From: an uncultured bacterium
GTDB lineage: Bacteria > Patescibacteriota > Gracilibacteria > Absconditabacterales > Absconditicoccaceae
Length of the DNA stretch: 19,757 nucleotides
Assembly (NCBI GenBank): GCA_916049765.1
Contig: CAJZIX010000014.1
Location: 1 to 19,757, forward strand
Direction of reading: 5' to 3'
Shown here in pieces: positions 1 to 7,897 of the stretch. The position numbers were made by a program, and so were the translations under genes. Numbering within the stretch: position 1 is the stretch's first letter; the number at the start of each line of letters is the position of its first letter. The notes below the pieces were generated by a model. The model was not told the DNA's origin. It did no database searches and saw only the letters and a program-made list of their open reading frames with translations.

Positions 1-1
1 G

Positions 2-145
2 AATTATAGAACCTATATCAATGCTATCACTCCAAAATCAGACCTAAAAAATGAGATTAGAGGAACAGTAGCAGAAGTGATCTATGATGTCTATAGAAAT
101 AATAGCTATGAACTCAAAGATATTGGATATGTTATCAAAAAATAA
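2..145 (+). CDS. C-terminal end of an unrecognised protein (partial)
   Basis: An open frame enters from the left edge and ends at TAA 143-145, giving the last 47 residues of a protein. The visible part is hydrophilic, with mixed charge and no obvious motif or membrane segment, ending in G-Y-V-I-K-K. A hairpin terminator follows 18 nt after the stop, which supports this being a real gene end. Function cannot be named from this fragment. Confidence 0.6.
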   Translation, partial: NYRTYINAITPKSDLKNEIRGTVAEVIYDVYRNNSYELKDIGYVIKK

Positions 146-162
146 TTGGTAGCTTTCATACC

Positions 163-202
163 AAAAAAAAGCTGGCTTCATCGTGAGGTCAGGCTTTTTT
201 TT
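163..202 (+). terminator. Rho-independent terminator after the first gene
   Basis: A run of A, then AAGCTGGCTTCA, loop TCG, TGAGGTCAGGCTT and a T run. The arms pair with a few wobble or bulged positions. It lies just after TAA 143-145. Confidence 0.75.
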
Positions 203-221
203 GATTTACATTCCAAAAGAG

Positions 222-250
222 TTGCAAAAATCAGATTTTTTACATATAAT
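222..250 (+). promoter_or_regulatory. Promoter for the dCMP deaminase gene
   Basis: TTGCAA at 222-227, a 17-nt spacer and a perfect TATAAT at 245-250, 33 nt before the ATG at 283. The spacer holds a palindrome AAAAATC-A-GATTTTT. The same TTGCA-type -35 box recurs upstream of other genes in this window. Confidence 0.75.
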
Positions 251-282
251 TAACTTCAGCATTTTACCTTAAAACTCTAGTA

Positions 283-798
283 ATGCACGATACAGGGACA
301 ATAAAAGATCATGGACATCTTAAACCAGAAGAAATCTCTCAGGATGAATATTTTATGGATATTTGTCGTGTAGTGGGGGAGAAGGGGACTTGTGATCGCT
401 GAAGAAGTGGTTGTGTAATTGTGAAGGAGGGAAAACTGATTGCTACAGGATATGTAGATGCTCCTCATGGGAGTAAAACCTGTGATGATCTTTGACATCA
501 GATATGGACAATCACTAAAGATACAGGAGAAACAACTCAACACTGTATGAGAAATTGCTGTGCAGAACTCAATGCTATTGCAAATGCTTCTCGTCAGGGA
601 ATAAGTCTAGAATGAGCGACCTTGTATACCAAGATGACGCCATGTTATGTGAGGCACTGTGTGCATTTAATTGTGAGCTGCGGGATTCGTCGCGTTGTTT
701 GTGAGAAAAAATTTCATGATGCTCAGCTTAGTGAACAGGTATTACATGATGCATGAGTTGAACTCGTTTATCTCGAGTGATGAGTCCAAACCTATTAA
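283..798 (+). CDS. dCMP deaminase (ComEB/Dcd zinc-deaminase family)
   Basis: 171 residues with six in-frame TGA read as Gly, ending at TAA. The family converts dCMP to dUMP for thymidylate synthesis. The family pattern is clear: DEYFM near residue 21, GTCDRGRSGCVIVK around 35-48, ATGY near 54, and EGATLYTKMTPC at 110-121. The zinc site is unusual. The usual H-A-E reads C93-A94-E95, and the usual PCxxC reads P120-C121-Y-V-R-H-C126, with two extra residues. All-Cys ligation is normal in cytidine deaminases but not here. The catalytic Glu is kept. A clean promoter and terminator flank it, so it is a single-gene unit. The ATG at 283 is chosen as the first Met after the promoter; no strong Shine-Dalgarno is visible. 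dTMP kinase, a later step of the same pathway, lies at 12669. Confidence 0.88.
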
Positions 799-834
799 AA
801 AAACTGACCATGAGAAGCGTCAGTCTTTTTTTTT
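797..834. terminator. Bidirectional terminator between dCMP deaminase and yebC
   Basis: A run of A, stem ACTGAC (803-808) and GTCAGT (819-824), then a run of T. A and T tracts on both sides let it serve the convergent genes on either strand. Confidence 0.8.
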
Positions 835-856
835 ATTAGAAACTGGTTAATAAGGT

Positions 857-1609
857 TTATTCTGTGAGATTATGATATACCTGATCAACATCTTCGTCAT
901 CATTGAGAGCTTCAAGGATATGATCAAAGATTTCTCTATCTTCTCCACTAAGGCTAATCTGATTATCGGCAAAGAAATGAATATCTGCCTCAGCAATATG
1001 ATAGCCAAGTTCTGCAATAGCTTTCCTGACTTCTATAAAATCGTTTTTGGAACTATAAACCTCAGCAGTTTGTCCTTCGATATGGAGGTCTTCGATAGGA
1101 AGCTCCATGATTTCCATTTCTAGTGTTTCAGGATCAAAAGGCGTGATTTTTTCTAGTTGTCTTCCTTTATCTTCAACCATTTCAGTTTTTCCATCAATAA
1201 CGATAAGTCCTTGCTCTTTAAATTGTCGAGAAACGGCTCCAATTTCAGCCATAGAACCTCCTGCTTTTTGGAGAGTAGTCCTCACAGATTGAGAAGTTCT
1301 ATTGGTATTGGAAGTTACGGTTTTGATCAAGAGAGCAGATCCATTGGGTCCATATCCTTCATAGAAAACTTCTTTCATCTCTTCTCCCTCAAGTTGTCCA
1401 GAACCCTTCAAAATTGCCCTTTCAACGACATCCTTTGGTAATCCGTGATAACGAGCTTTCTCCAGCATCATTTCTAGTGCAGGATTCATTTTAGGATCAG
1501 CTCCATTTTTAGCCGCGATTTGAATTTTCTTTCCTACGATACTATAGATCCTTGATTTATTAGCATCTCAAGAGGCTTTTTTTGCCGCAATACTATGCCA
1601 TCTTCCCAT
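857..1609 (-). CDS. yebC: YebC/PmpR family protein (TACO1-like)
   Basis: 250 residues, TAA stop. The start is M-G-R-W-H-S-I-A-A-K-K, the usual YebC opening, and requires reading through one TGA as Gly (KKAS-G-DANKSR). Further family hallmarks are VGKKIQIAAKNGADP, NPALEMMLEKARYHGLPK, ERAILKGSG and EGYGPNGSALLIK. The family binds DNA or acts in translation at proline stretches, depending on the member; the exact role here is not shown by sequence. The length fits the family. A TATACT -10 box lies 36 nt upstream of the start codon. The stop faces the dCMP deaminase gene across a shared terminator. Confidence 0.95.
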
Positions 1610-1644
1610 GATTTTCTGTTCAAAAAAAATAAAAAACTGAATGT

Positions 1645-1650
1645 AGTATA
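1645..1650 (-). promoter_or_regulatory. -10 box upstream of yebC
   Basis: TATACT on the minus strand, 36 nt from the yebC ATG. No good -35 box is visible at 16-17 nt, so this is weaker than the other promoters here. Confidence 0.45.
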
Positions 1651-1711
1651 CAGATTTTTTATCTTTTTTCTAGAAGAAAGCGATCTTGTGCTCTTCTCTC
1701 AATATTTTACT

Positions 1712-1750
1712 AAAAAAAAGAGAGTCTAACACAAGAATCTCTTTTTTTTT
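1712..1750 (-). terminator. Terminator after ftsX
   Basis: A tract, GAGAGTC, loop TAACACAA, GAATCTC, T tract. One central mismatch. It starts 4 nt beyond the ftsX stop on the minus strand and is symmetrical enough to act in both directions. Confidence 0.65.
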
Positions 1751-1753
1751 CTT

Positions 1754-2686
1754 TTATTTCAGCTTTCTATGAAGCCTTAGAATAAAGCGGTAGGAAATAG
1801 CCATCAAGAGCAACATAATGATTCAGATTTCAAGGATTCAAATTGCTAGAATATCAAGACCAATACTTGTTAAGTAACTAAAGATATTAAAGTTAAAGAG
1901 TGCTGAAAGATAAGTATCAAGAGGTATAAGTGTCCCAATAGTTAGAAGGAGCGCTCAGAGGAATGCAACTACCAATGCAATAAATATGACATTCAAGAAA
2001 GGTTGGATGATTTGGTGAGCTGTTGCTCCAATGAGTTTTTTTGCCTGAATATCATTGATAAAATAGGAGAATATTGTTCTCAAAAAGAAAATAGCAAAGG
2101 CAATAATAATTAGTACCAAGGCTCCAACAACGAGATATGCAAAGCTCTGAATGAAATTAGAGAGATTGATCACATTGAGGACTCTTTTTTCTTGAGTTTT
2201 GATCGCATTATCAGAGAGATCGTCCATATTCATGATCTGATCTTTGTTTTTTTCTAGAATGGTTTTCATCATATTAAATTCTGTCTGACTCCCATATCTA
2301 ATATAGAGCGTAGAGGGGAGTGGATTTTCGAGATTATATTTTTTTAAGGTGGTAGTCAGATCTGGAACCCTCTTCTCTACGAACTTAAGAGCTTCCTGTT
2401 TAGAGGCATAATCTACTTTGAGTCCTTTAGCTTCCAATGCTGATTTAAGTGCAATAGCAGTCTGTTTTTCATTTGCCGTAGCATTCAAATAGATATAAAC
2501 TCAGAGTTTGTCTTTCATTTGGGTATTGAAGCTATTTCCATATAAGGCTCCAGCGAGGAATACATTCATGACAAAAATAAGGATTCCCATCAAAATACTA
2601 ATCAACAGCAAAGGAAATCTATAGGCTCTAATAATCGTTTTCGTAGCAGTAGTAATAGGATTGAAGAGTGATACTTTAGTTTTCAT
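1754..2686 (-). CDS. ftsX: FtsX-like permease (cell division ABC transporter subunit)
   Basis: 310 residues with four TGA read as Gly. The layout is that of FtsX: short cytoplasmic start, one membrane helix (about 22-48), an outside domain beginning VYIYL (about 62-165), then three membrane helices near 172-198, 215-245 and 265-300, with a basic tail ending KLK. The cytoplasmic loop IQAKKLIGATAHQIIQPF matches the permease loop that contacts the ATPase in this family. FtsX works with FtsE to regulate wall hydrolases at the septum. No ftsE is in the window; the gene just upstream encodes a TPR protein and probably shares its transcript (58-nt gap, no terminator). Start is the only sensible ATG before helix 1. 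Confidence 0.82.
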
Positions 2687-2744
2687 AACTCATGAAGATT
2701 AAAATAAAGGAGAATTTCTCAGATTGCTGATTATTAGTGGATAA

Positions 2745-3368
2745 TTATTTTCTGATTTGAAAAAGTTTTTTCGCTTTGATAAATTTTTCAAAGAGAGAAA
2801 TTTTCGTCTGATAAAAGTCAGGTTTTTTATCTATAAACTTAAGTGATTCTTGGTATTTATTGAAGTAGGCAATCATTTCTTGTGCCTTTTTGTATTCTTG
2901 TTCGAGAATATATATCTGAATTAGATTATAAATGACTTCAGCATCTTTATTATCAAGTGCAAAGGCATCTTTGATATAACTAAGTCCCTTTGATCTGTTC
3001 CCGTACCAATATTCACAGAGTCCATAGCATCTGAGGATTTCGTGATTGGTCCCATTTGTCATATCCATCGCTTTAGAAAGGTAGTTTCTGGCTTCTTTCC
3101 AGTTGTTTTTTTCCATTTCCAAGAGTCCTTTAATATAGAGCCCTAAGGGATCATTATTTTTCTTTTGTGCATTGAGAAAATCGACAGCCTTATCAGCTTT
3201 CCCTATTTCTCCTCTGCGATATTGAATATCTGCAATCTGCAAAATCGCGTCTTCATTGCTTGGATCACGAGAGAGAATGCTATTTACGATCCTAATCGCT
3301 TCATCAAATTTTCAGAGTTCTTTGAGCTCTTCTATTTCATCAATAAGCGTTTCTGGAATATAAACCAT
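2745..3368 (-). CDS. TPR repeat protein
   Basis: 207 residues with one TGA read as Gly (KEL-G-KFDEA, about residue 19). Several tetratricopeptide-like helical pairs run through it: GKFDEAIRIVNSILSRDPSN near 19-38, then ADIQYRRGEIGKADKAVDF, KGLLEMEKNNWKEARNYL, and IYILEQEYKKAQEMIAYF near the end. No signal peptide or membrane helix is seen, so it is probably a cytoplasmic scaffold. It sits upstream of ftsX on the same strand with a promoter at 3401-3429 and no terminator between them, suggesting an operon and perhaps a link to division. The partner is unknown. The start is the first ATG after the promoter. Confidence 0.8.
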
Positions 3369-3400
3369 GGTGATGTAAGAAAGAAATAAATTATCACCCA

Positions 3401-3429
3401 AGTGTACTCTAAAAATCAAAAAAGTTCAA
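3401..3429 (-). promoter_or_regulatory. Promoter for the TPR-ftsX unit
   Basis: On the minus strand TTGAAC (3424-3429), 17 nt, TACACT (3401-3406), 32 nt before the ATG at 3368. It lies back to back with the plus-strand promoter at 3505. Confidence 0.55.
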
Positions 3430-3504
3430 ATTTTTCTAACAACTTTAAAACGATCATCCTTTACATTTTATAAAAAATAAGAAAAATTAGATTTTTTTAA
3501 CTTC

Positions 3505-3532
3505 TTGCAATCAGAGATAAAAATCATACACT
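3505..3532 (+). promoter_or_regulatory. Promoter for the methyltransferase gene
   Basis: TTGCAA (3505-3510), 16 nt, TACACT (3527-3532), 30 nt before ATG 3563. Confidence 0.65.
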
Positions 3533-3562
3533 GACTCCGTTTATCCTATCTTTTTTTTTGAG

Positions 3563-4312
3563 ATGAGTATTGTACAGGACCTTGCTGATTTTTATACCAC
3601 AGAAGCCAAAAAATATCATCAGACGAGAAAAAAATATCGACCTGAGGGCGAGCTTTTGCTCCAAAGTATAAGTAAACTTTCCGCTAGAATCCCTAAAATC
3701 CTAGAATTGGGCTGCGGTGGAGGAAGATTTATTTCTCTCTTAAATCAGCAGTTCAAAAAGAAGTTTTCCTATACTTGAATTGATATTTCAGAGGGACTTC
3801 TGAGTTATGCTCAAGAGGAAAATCCTGATCAGCATTTTTTTTGTACTGATATGCTAAGTCATCTTCAGTCCTGTAAACAGGAATCTCTTGATTTGATCGT
3901 AGCTTGTGCAAGTTTTCAGCACCTTCCCACTGAAAAAGAGAGATTAGTAGTAATGAAAAACGCCTATAGAGCACTTAACTACGAAGGGATGCTGATTTTT
4001 ACTAATTGGGCTTTTTCAGAGCGATTTCTAAAAACGCATTGGAAAGCACTTATACTCTCTATGGTGAAATCTCTCTTTACATGAGGACATTTTAGTCGAA
4101 GAGATCTCTTTATTCCTCGAAAATCCAAGACAGGAACTCATTATAGATATTATCATCTTTTTTGACTCAATGAACTCAAAAAGCTGGCTGAAATGTCAGG
4201 GTTCGTCGTAGAAGAGCTGTATTACCTTGATAAGAAAGGGAATCGTGTGCTAGACTGGAGAAAAGCTAATAATTCCTTTTTAGTTGCGAGGAAGATGGTT
4301 TTTAAAGAGTAA
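3563..4312 (+). CDS. Class I SAM-dependent methyltransferase, Trm9-like
   Basis: 249 residues with three TGA read as Gly, TAA stop. Motif I is KILELGCGGGRF (about 46-57), followed by GIDIS with the acidic motif II residue (its Gly is TGA), a CTDML stretch for motif III and DLIVACASFQHLP as motif IV. The C-terminal half has TNWAF, HYRYYH and a late GLNEL helix. The start (ADFYTTEAKKYHQTR) and the TNW and RYYH blocks resemble the Trm9/ALKBH8 group, which modifies wobble uridine in tRNA; this is an inference from pattern memory. It could instead be another type-11 methyltransferase with a different substrate. It has its own promoter and precedes dnaK. Confidence 0.78.
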
Positions 4313-4399
4313 AAAGATCATTTATGTTTATTCTTTGCTCTCTTGAAGTGTGGAGAAATGCTAGGTCAGATCATAAATTGAGAAAATCTTCAAAATCTC

Positions 4400-4427
4400 T
4401 TGCATTTTTTGATAGCATCTATATACT
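4400..4427 (+). promoter_or_regulatory. Promoter for dnaK
   Basis: TTGCAT (4400-4405), 16 nt, TATACT (4422-4427). This leaves a leader of about 95 nt before ATG 4529. No CIRCE-type inverted repeat (TTAGCACTC-N9-GAGTGCTAA) is seen. Confidence 0.65.
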
Positions 4428-4485
4428 TTAGGTGCTACGGAGAAGAAAAAGAAAAATAAAAAATCTGACTTTTCTGAGCCTATGA

Positions 4486-4510
4486 TCTGAAGTATTCAGA
4501 CTTTTATTTT
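4486..4510 (+). promoter_or_regulatory. Hairpin in the dnaK leader
   Basis: TCTGAA (4486-4491), loop GTA, TTCAGA (4495-4500), then CTTTTATTTTG. It is a perfect 6-bp stem with a T-rich tail, lying between the dnaK promoter and its ATG. It could be a weak terminator for the gene before, an attenuator or a temperature-sensitive structure; the sequence alone does not decide. Confidence 0.4.
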
Positions 4511-4528
4511 GTTTACATAGTTATTAAA

Positions 4529-6403
4529 ATGGCAAAAATTATTGGAATTGATCTTGGAACGACAAACTCTTGTGTATCCTATATGCTTGGTGACAAATCT
4601 GAAGTGATCGCAAATGCAGAGGGAAATAGAACCACGCCTTCTATCGTGTATATCAAGGGGGATGAATTGCTCGTTGGAGATTTAGCAAAGAGAAAGGCGA
4701 TTTTGGAGCCAAAAAATGTCGTATATGAGGTGAAAAGATGGATTGGTAGAAAGTATTCTGAGGTAAAAAATGAACTCGCTAATATGGCTTATGAAACCAA
4801 AGAAGGAAGTGATGGAGGAATCTTGATTGTGGTTGATGGAAAAGAATATAAACCTGAACAGATTTCTGCATTTATCCTTCAAAAACTTAAGGCTGATGCG
4901 GAAAAATTCCTCGGAGAAACGATTACTCAGGCGGTGATTACTGTTCCTGCTTACTTCAACGACTCTCAGAGAAACGCAACCAAGGCTGCCGGAGAAATCG
5001 CAGGTCTTAAGGTAGAAAGAATTATTAATGAACCAACTGCTGCAGCTCTTGCCTATGGAGAAGGGAAGAAATCTGATGAAAAGATTGTAGTATTTGATCT
5101 TGGAGGAGGAACCTTTGATGTAACGGTACTTGATATCGGATCAGAAGGGACTTTCCAGGTACTCTCTACTTCTGGGGATACTCAGCTTGGAGGTGCAGAT
5201 TGGGATCAAAGAATTATTGATTATGTCGTTGATGCTTTCAAAACTAAGGAAGGGATCGATCTCAAAGGGAATGCAATGGCAATGCAGAGAATCAAAGATG
5301 AAGCTGAAAAAGCAAAAAAACAGCTTTCCTCTGTAGAAAGAGTAGATATTTCTATTCCGTTTATTACCACAGGAACGGATGGACTTCCTAGGAATCTTGA
5401 TGAATCTTTGACTAGAGCTCAGTTTGAGAATATCACTTCAGATTTATTTACGAGATGTAAGGATCCTGTTTTGAATGCTTTGAGAGATTCAAAATTAGAA
5501 AAATCTGAAATTAACGACATTATTTTGGTAGGAGGTTCAACGAGAATGCTTAAAGTTAAGGAAATCGTAAAAGACATCTTTGGAAAGGAGCCAAAATCAA
5601 CTGTGAACCCAGATGAATCAGTAGCTCAAGGAGCTGCAATTCAGTGAGGAATTGTGCAGGGAGATGTTAAGGATATTCTTTTGCTTGATGTAACTCCGCT
5701 TTCTCTTGCTGTGGAAGTAGAGGGAGGAATTGCGCATGTGATGATCCCAAGAAATACAACAATCCCAGCTAAAAAATCAAATATTTATACAACAGCAACT
5801 GACAATCAGAATGCTGTAACTGTGCATGTTACTCAGGGGGAAAGACAGTTCGCAAGAGATAATAAATCACTTGGAATGTTCAATCTTGAAGGAATCCCTC
5901 CAATGAGAAGAGGACAACCACAAATTGAGGTAACCTTCGATATTGATGCGAACGGAATTCTCAAGGTACATGCTCAGGAAAAATCTACTGGAAAATCTCA
6001 GGAAGTGACGATTCAGGGTTCTACCAATATTTCTGATGAAGATATTGCAAAAGCTAAGGCTGATGCAGAAAAATTTGCTGAGGAAGATAGAAAGAAAAAG
6101 GAAGTCGTAGAATCTAAGAACAAACTAGAATCTCTTGTTTATCAGATGGAAAACCTCCTTACTGATCAAAAAGATAAGATTTCTGAGGAAGATAAAGAAA
6201 AAATCCAAAAGCTGATCGCTGATGGAAAGGCAGTAAAAGATAAGGAAGATGCTGAGAAGACTCATATTGACTCTGAAATTGAGAGAATTCAAAATGAATT
6301 CCAATCACTCTTCCAAAAATATCAGGTACAACCTACTCCAGACCAGCCTCAAGCTTCTGAAGGAGAAAAACCAGCTGATGGAGAAGTGATTGATGCTGAT
6401 TAA
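4529..6403 (+). CDS. dnaK: Chaperone DnaK (Hsp70)
   Basis: 624 residues, the normal length. The nucleotide-binding domain (1-~370) starts MAKIIGIDLGTTNSC and has VFDLGGGTFDVTVLD and ILVGGSTRM. The interdomain linker is around DILLLDVTPLSL, followed by the beta substrate-binding domain and a charged helical lid ending in the acidic E-V-I-D-A-D tail. One TGA at 5645-5647 encodes the first Gly of the Q-G-G motif, a near-invariant position, which makes this gene one of the best proofs of the recoding. All other glycines use GGN. It refolds client proteins with DnaJ and GrpE, neither of which is in the window. It has its own promoter, a leader hairpin and a strong terminator. Confidence 0.98.
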
Positions 6404-6421
6404 TCTAGCTTTCCAAATTAC

Positions 6422-6460
6422 AAAAAAACACTTCTTATGATTCAAGAGGTGTTTTTTTTA
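6422..6460 (+). terminator. Terminator after dnaK
   Basis: AAACACTTCTT, loop ATGATTC, AAGAGGTGTTT and a T tract; one G-T wobble in an 11-bp stem. Confidence 0.85.
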
Positions 6461-6461
6461 T

Positions 6462-6489
6462 TTGCAACTCCGCTTTGAATAATTATACT
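6462..6489 (+). promoter_or_regulatory. Promoter for the murL-like gene
   Basis: TTGCAA (6462-6467), 16 nt, TATACT (6484-6489), starting right after the dnaK terminator and 40 nt before ATG 6530. Confidence 0.7.
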
Positions 6490-6529
6490 ATCTAGGTAGC
6501 TGCGAGCTTTATTCTTTCCGGTTTTTTCT

Positions 6530-7837
6530 ATGAAAGCGTTTTCTCAGTTTTGTATTTCTTCTTTTGAGCGAGAACAAGAGACCTTGACCGCTAGCTTTCA
6601 TTATACTTTTGATGATAAGGAATTTTTTACAGAAACGATTAATTTTTCTCCTCTAAAAGATAAAAACTTATTTCCAATAATAAGAACTGAAAAAAATCAG
6701 ATTTTTCATCTCCTTTCTCAGATCCATATTGCATTAGGAGTGAGTTATTATAAGCTCTTTCCTACCAAAGAAATTCTGGTTCAGACCTCTTTTCTCAATG
6801 AAGCACAGAAAAACTTTTGGCAGGAATTTTATCTTAAAGGATTGTGAGAGTTTTTTTATCAAAATCAGATCGATCCAAGGGGTTTAGCTCAGTTTTCTTG
6901 TGATGCGTCGGCTCCTCTTTATGATCAAAAAGTAGCTTTAAAAGGAGAAAAAGCTCTCGTTCTTTTCTGAGGAGGGAAAGACTCGTTGGTAACTGTAGAG
7001 CTACTCAAAAAACAAGGTCAGCAGTTTGATCTTTTTTCCTTTGGTAAGGATTATCCTTTGCATCAGCTGGCTCAGTTACCAACAGAGAAAAAAAGGCTTA
7101 TTATTCAGAGGAAAATTGACCTTCCTCAGATCCAAAAACTGCTTGATGAAGGTTATTACAATGGTCATGTGCCAATTACTGGTACGATTTGTTTTGTTTC
7201 TCTCCTTGTAGCCTATCTTTATGGCTATCAAGCGGTAATTACTTCACTAGAAAAGAGTGCTGATGAGGGGAATACGCATTATTGTGATATGGAGATTAAC
7301 CATCAGTGGAGTAAATCATCAGAATTTGAGAAAGTTTTTCAAAACTATATTAATCAGTGGATTGCTTCAGATTTTTCACTCTATAGTCCGCTAAGAAAAT
7401 GGTATGAAATCAGAATTGTTAAAGAATTCTGTCAATATCCACAGTATTTTCACTCTTTTTCCAGTTGCAATAGAAACTTTCATTTAGTAGGGACAAAACT
7501 TACAGGAGAAAAGTTGTGGTGCTGAATTTGTCCAAAATGTGCTTTTGTTTATACGATGATGAGGGCTTTTTTGCCAAAAGAAGAGGTAATTCAGATTTTT
7601 GGTCATGACCTTTTTTCAGATGAAACATTAGTTCCACTTTTTCAAGAGTTACTTGGAATCTCAGGGATTAAGCCTTTTGAATGTGTAGGAACGAATGAGG
7701 AAATGATTCTTGCTTTTCGACTTATCTTTCAGAAAGAACATGAAGTGAATGCTACTATGATAAAGCTTTTCGTTGATCATGTAAAATCTAAGATGAACAT
7801 TTCAGATTTTTCTCTTTTAGAGGAGAAGTTACTTTAA
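6530..7837 (+). CDS. murL: UDP-MurNAc-L-Ala-L-Glu epimerase, MurL-like
   Basis: 435 residues with three TGA read as Gly. MurL flips the terminal L-Glu of UDP-MurNAc-L-Ala-L-Glu to D-Glu using ATP, replacing the MurI racemase route. Visible family marks are ALGVSYYKL near residue 68, a PP-loop F-G-G-G-K-D-S-L-V-T-V-E whose first Gly (147) is TGA, GHVPITG near 210, NHQWSKSSEFE near 261, SCNRNFHL with Cys313, W330-C-G-I-C-P-K-C-A-F (Gly332 also TGA), and KPFECVGT near 382. The paired CxxC motifs after SCNR could bind metal. Assignment rests on memory of the family pattern; a more general PP-loop ATPase is the alternative. The gene stands alone between its own promoter and terminator, so it is not in a mur operon here. 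Confidence 0.75.
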
Positions 7838-7849
7838 GAGAAAATTAAA

Positions 7850-7878
7850 AAAACCTGAATTTTGCTTCAGGTTTTTCT
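7850..7878. terminator. Bidirectional terminator between murL and pnp
   Basis: A tract, ACCTGAA, loop TTTTGC, TTCAGGT, T tract. It lies between two convergent genes. Confidence 0.8.
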
Positions 7879-7897
7879 TTATCTGGAGTATTTTTAG

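Noticed and set aside
226..240. AAAAATC-A-GATTTTT palindrome as an operator
   Set aside because: A similar string occurs inside the murL coding region near 6694, and CAGATTTTT is common in this AT-rich DNA, so a regulatory role is not supported.
277..543. Minus-strand open frame opposite dCMP deaminase
   Set aside because: It is a shadow of the strongly supported plus-strand gene and has no recognisable features.
4428..4528. CIRCE operator upstream of dnaK
   Set aside because: No TTAGCACTC/GAGTGCTAA pair found in the leader or promoter.
4529..6403. TGA as tryptophan (Mycoplasma code) or as selenocysteine
   Set aside because: The DnaK and PNPase TGA positions are invariant glycines, TGG is used normally for Trp, and TGA occurs too often and without SECIS-like elements for selenocysteine.
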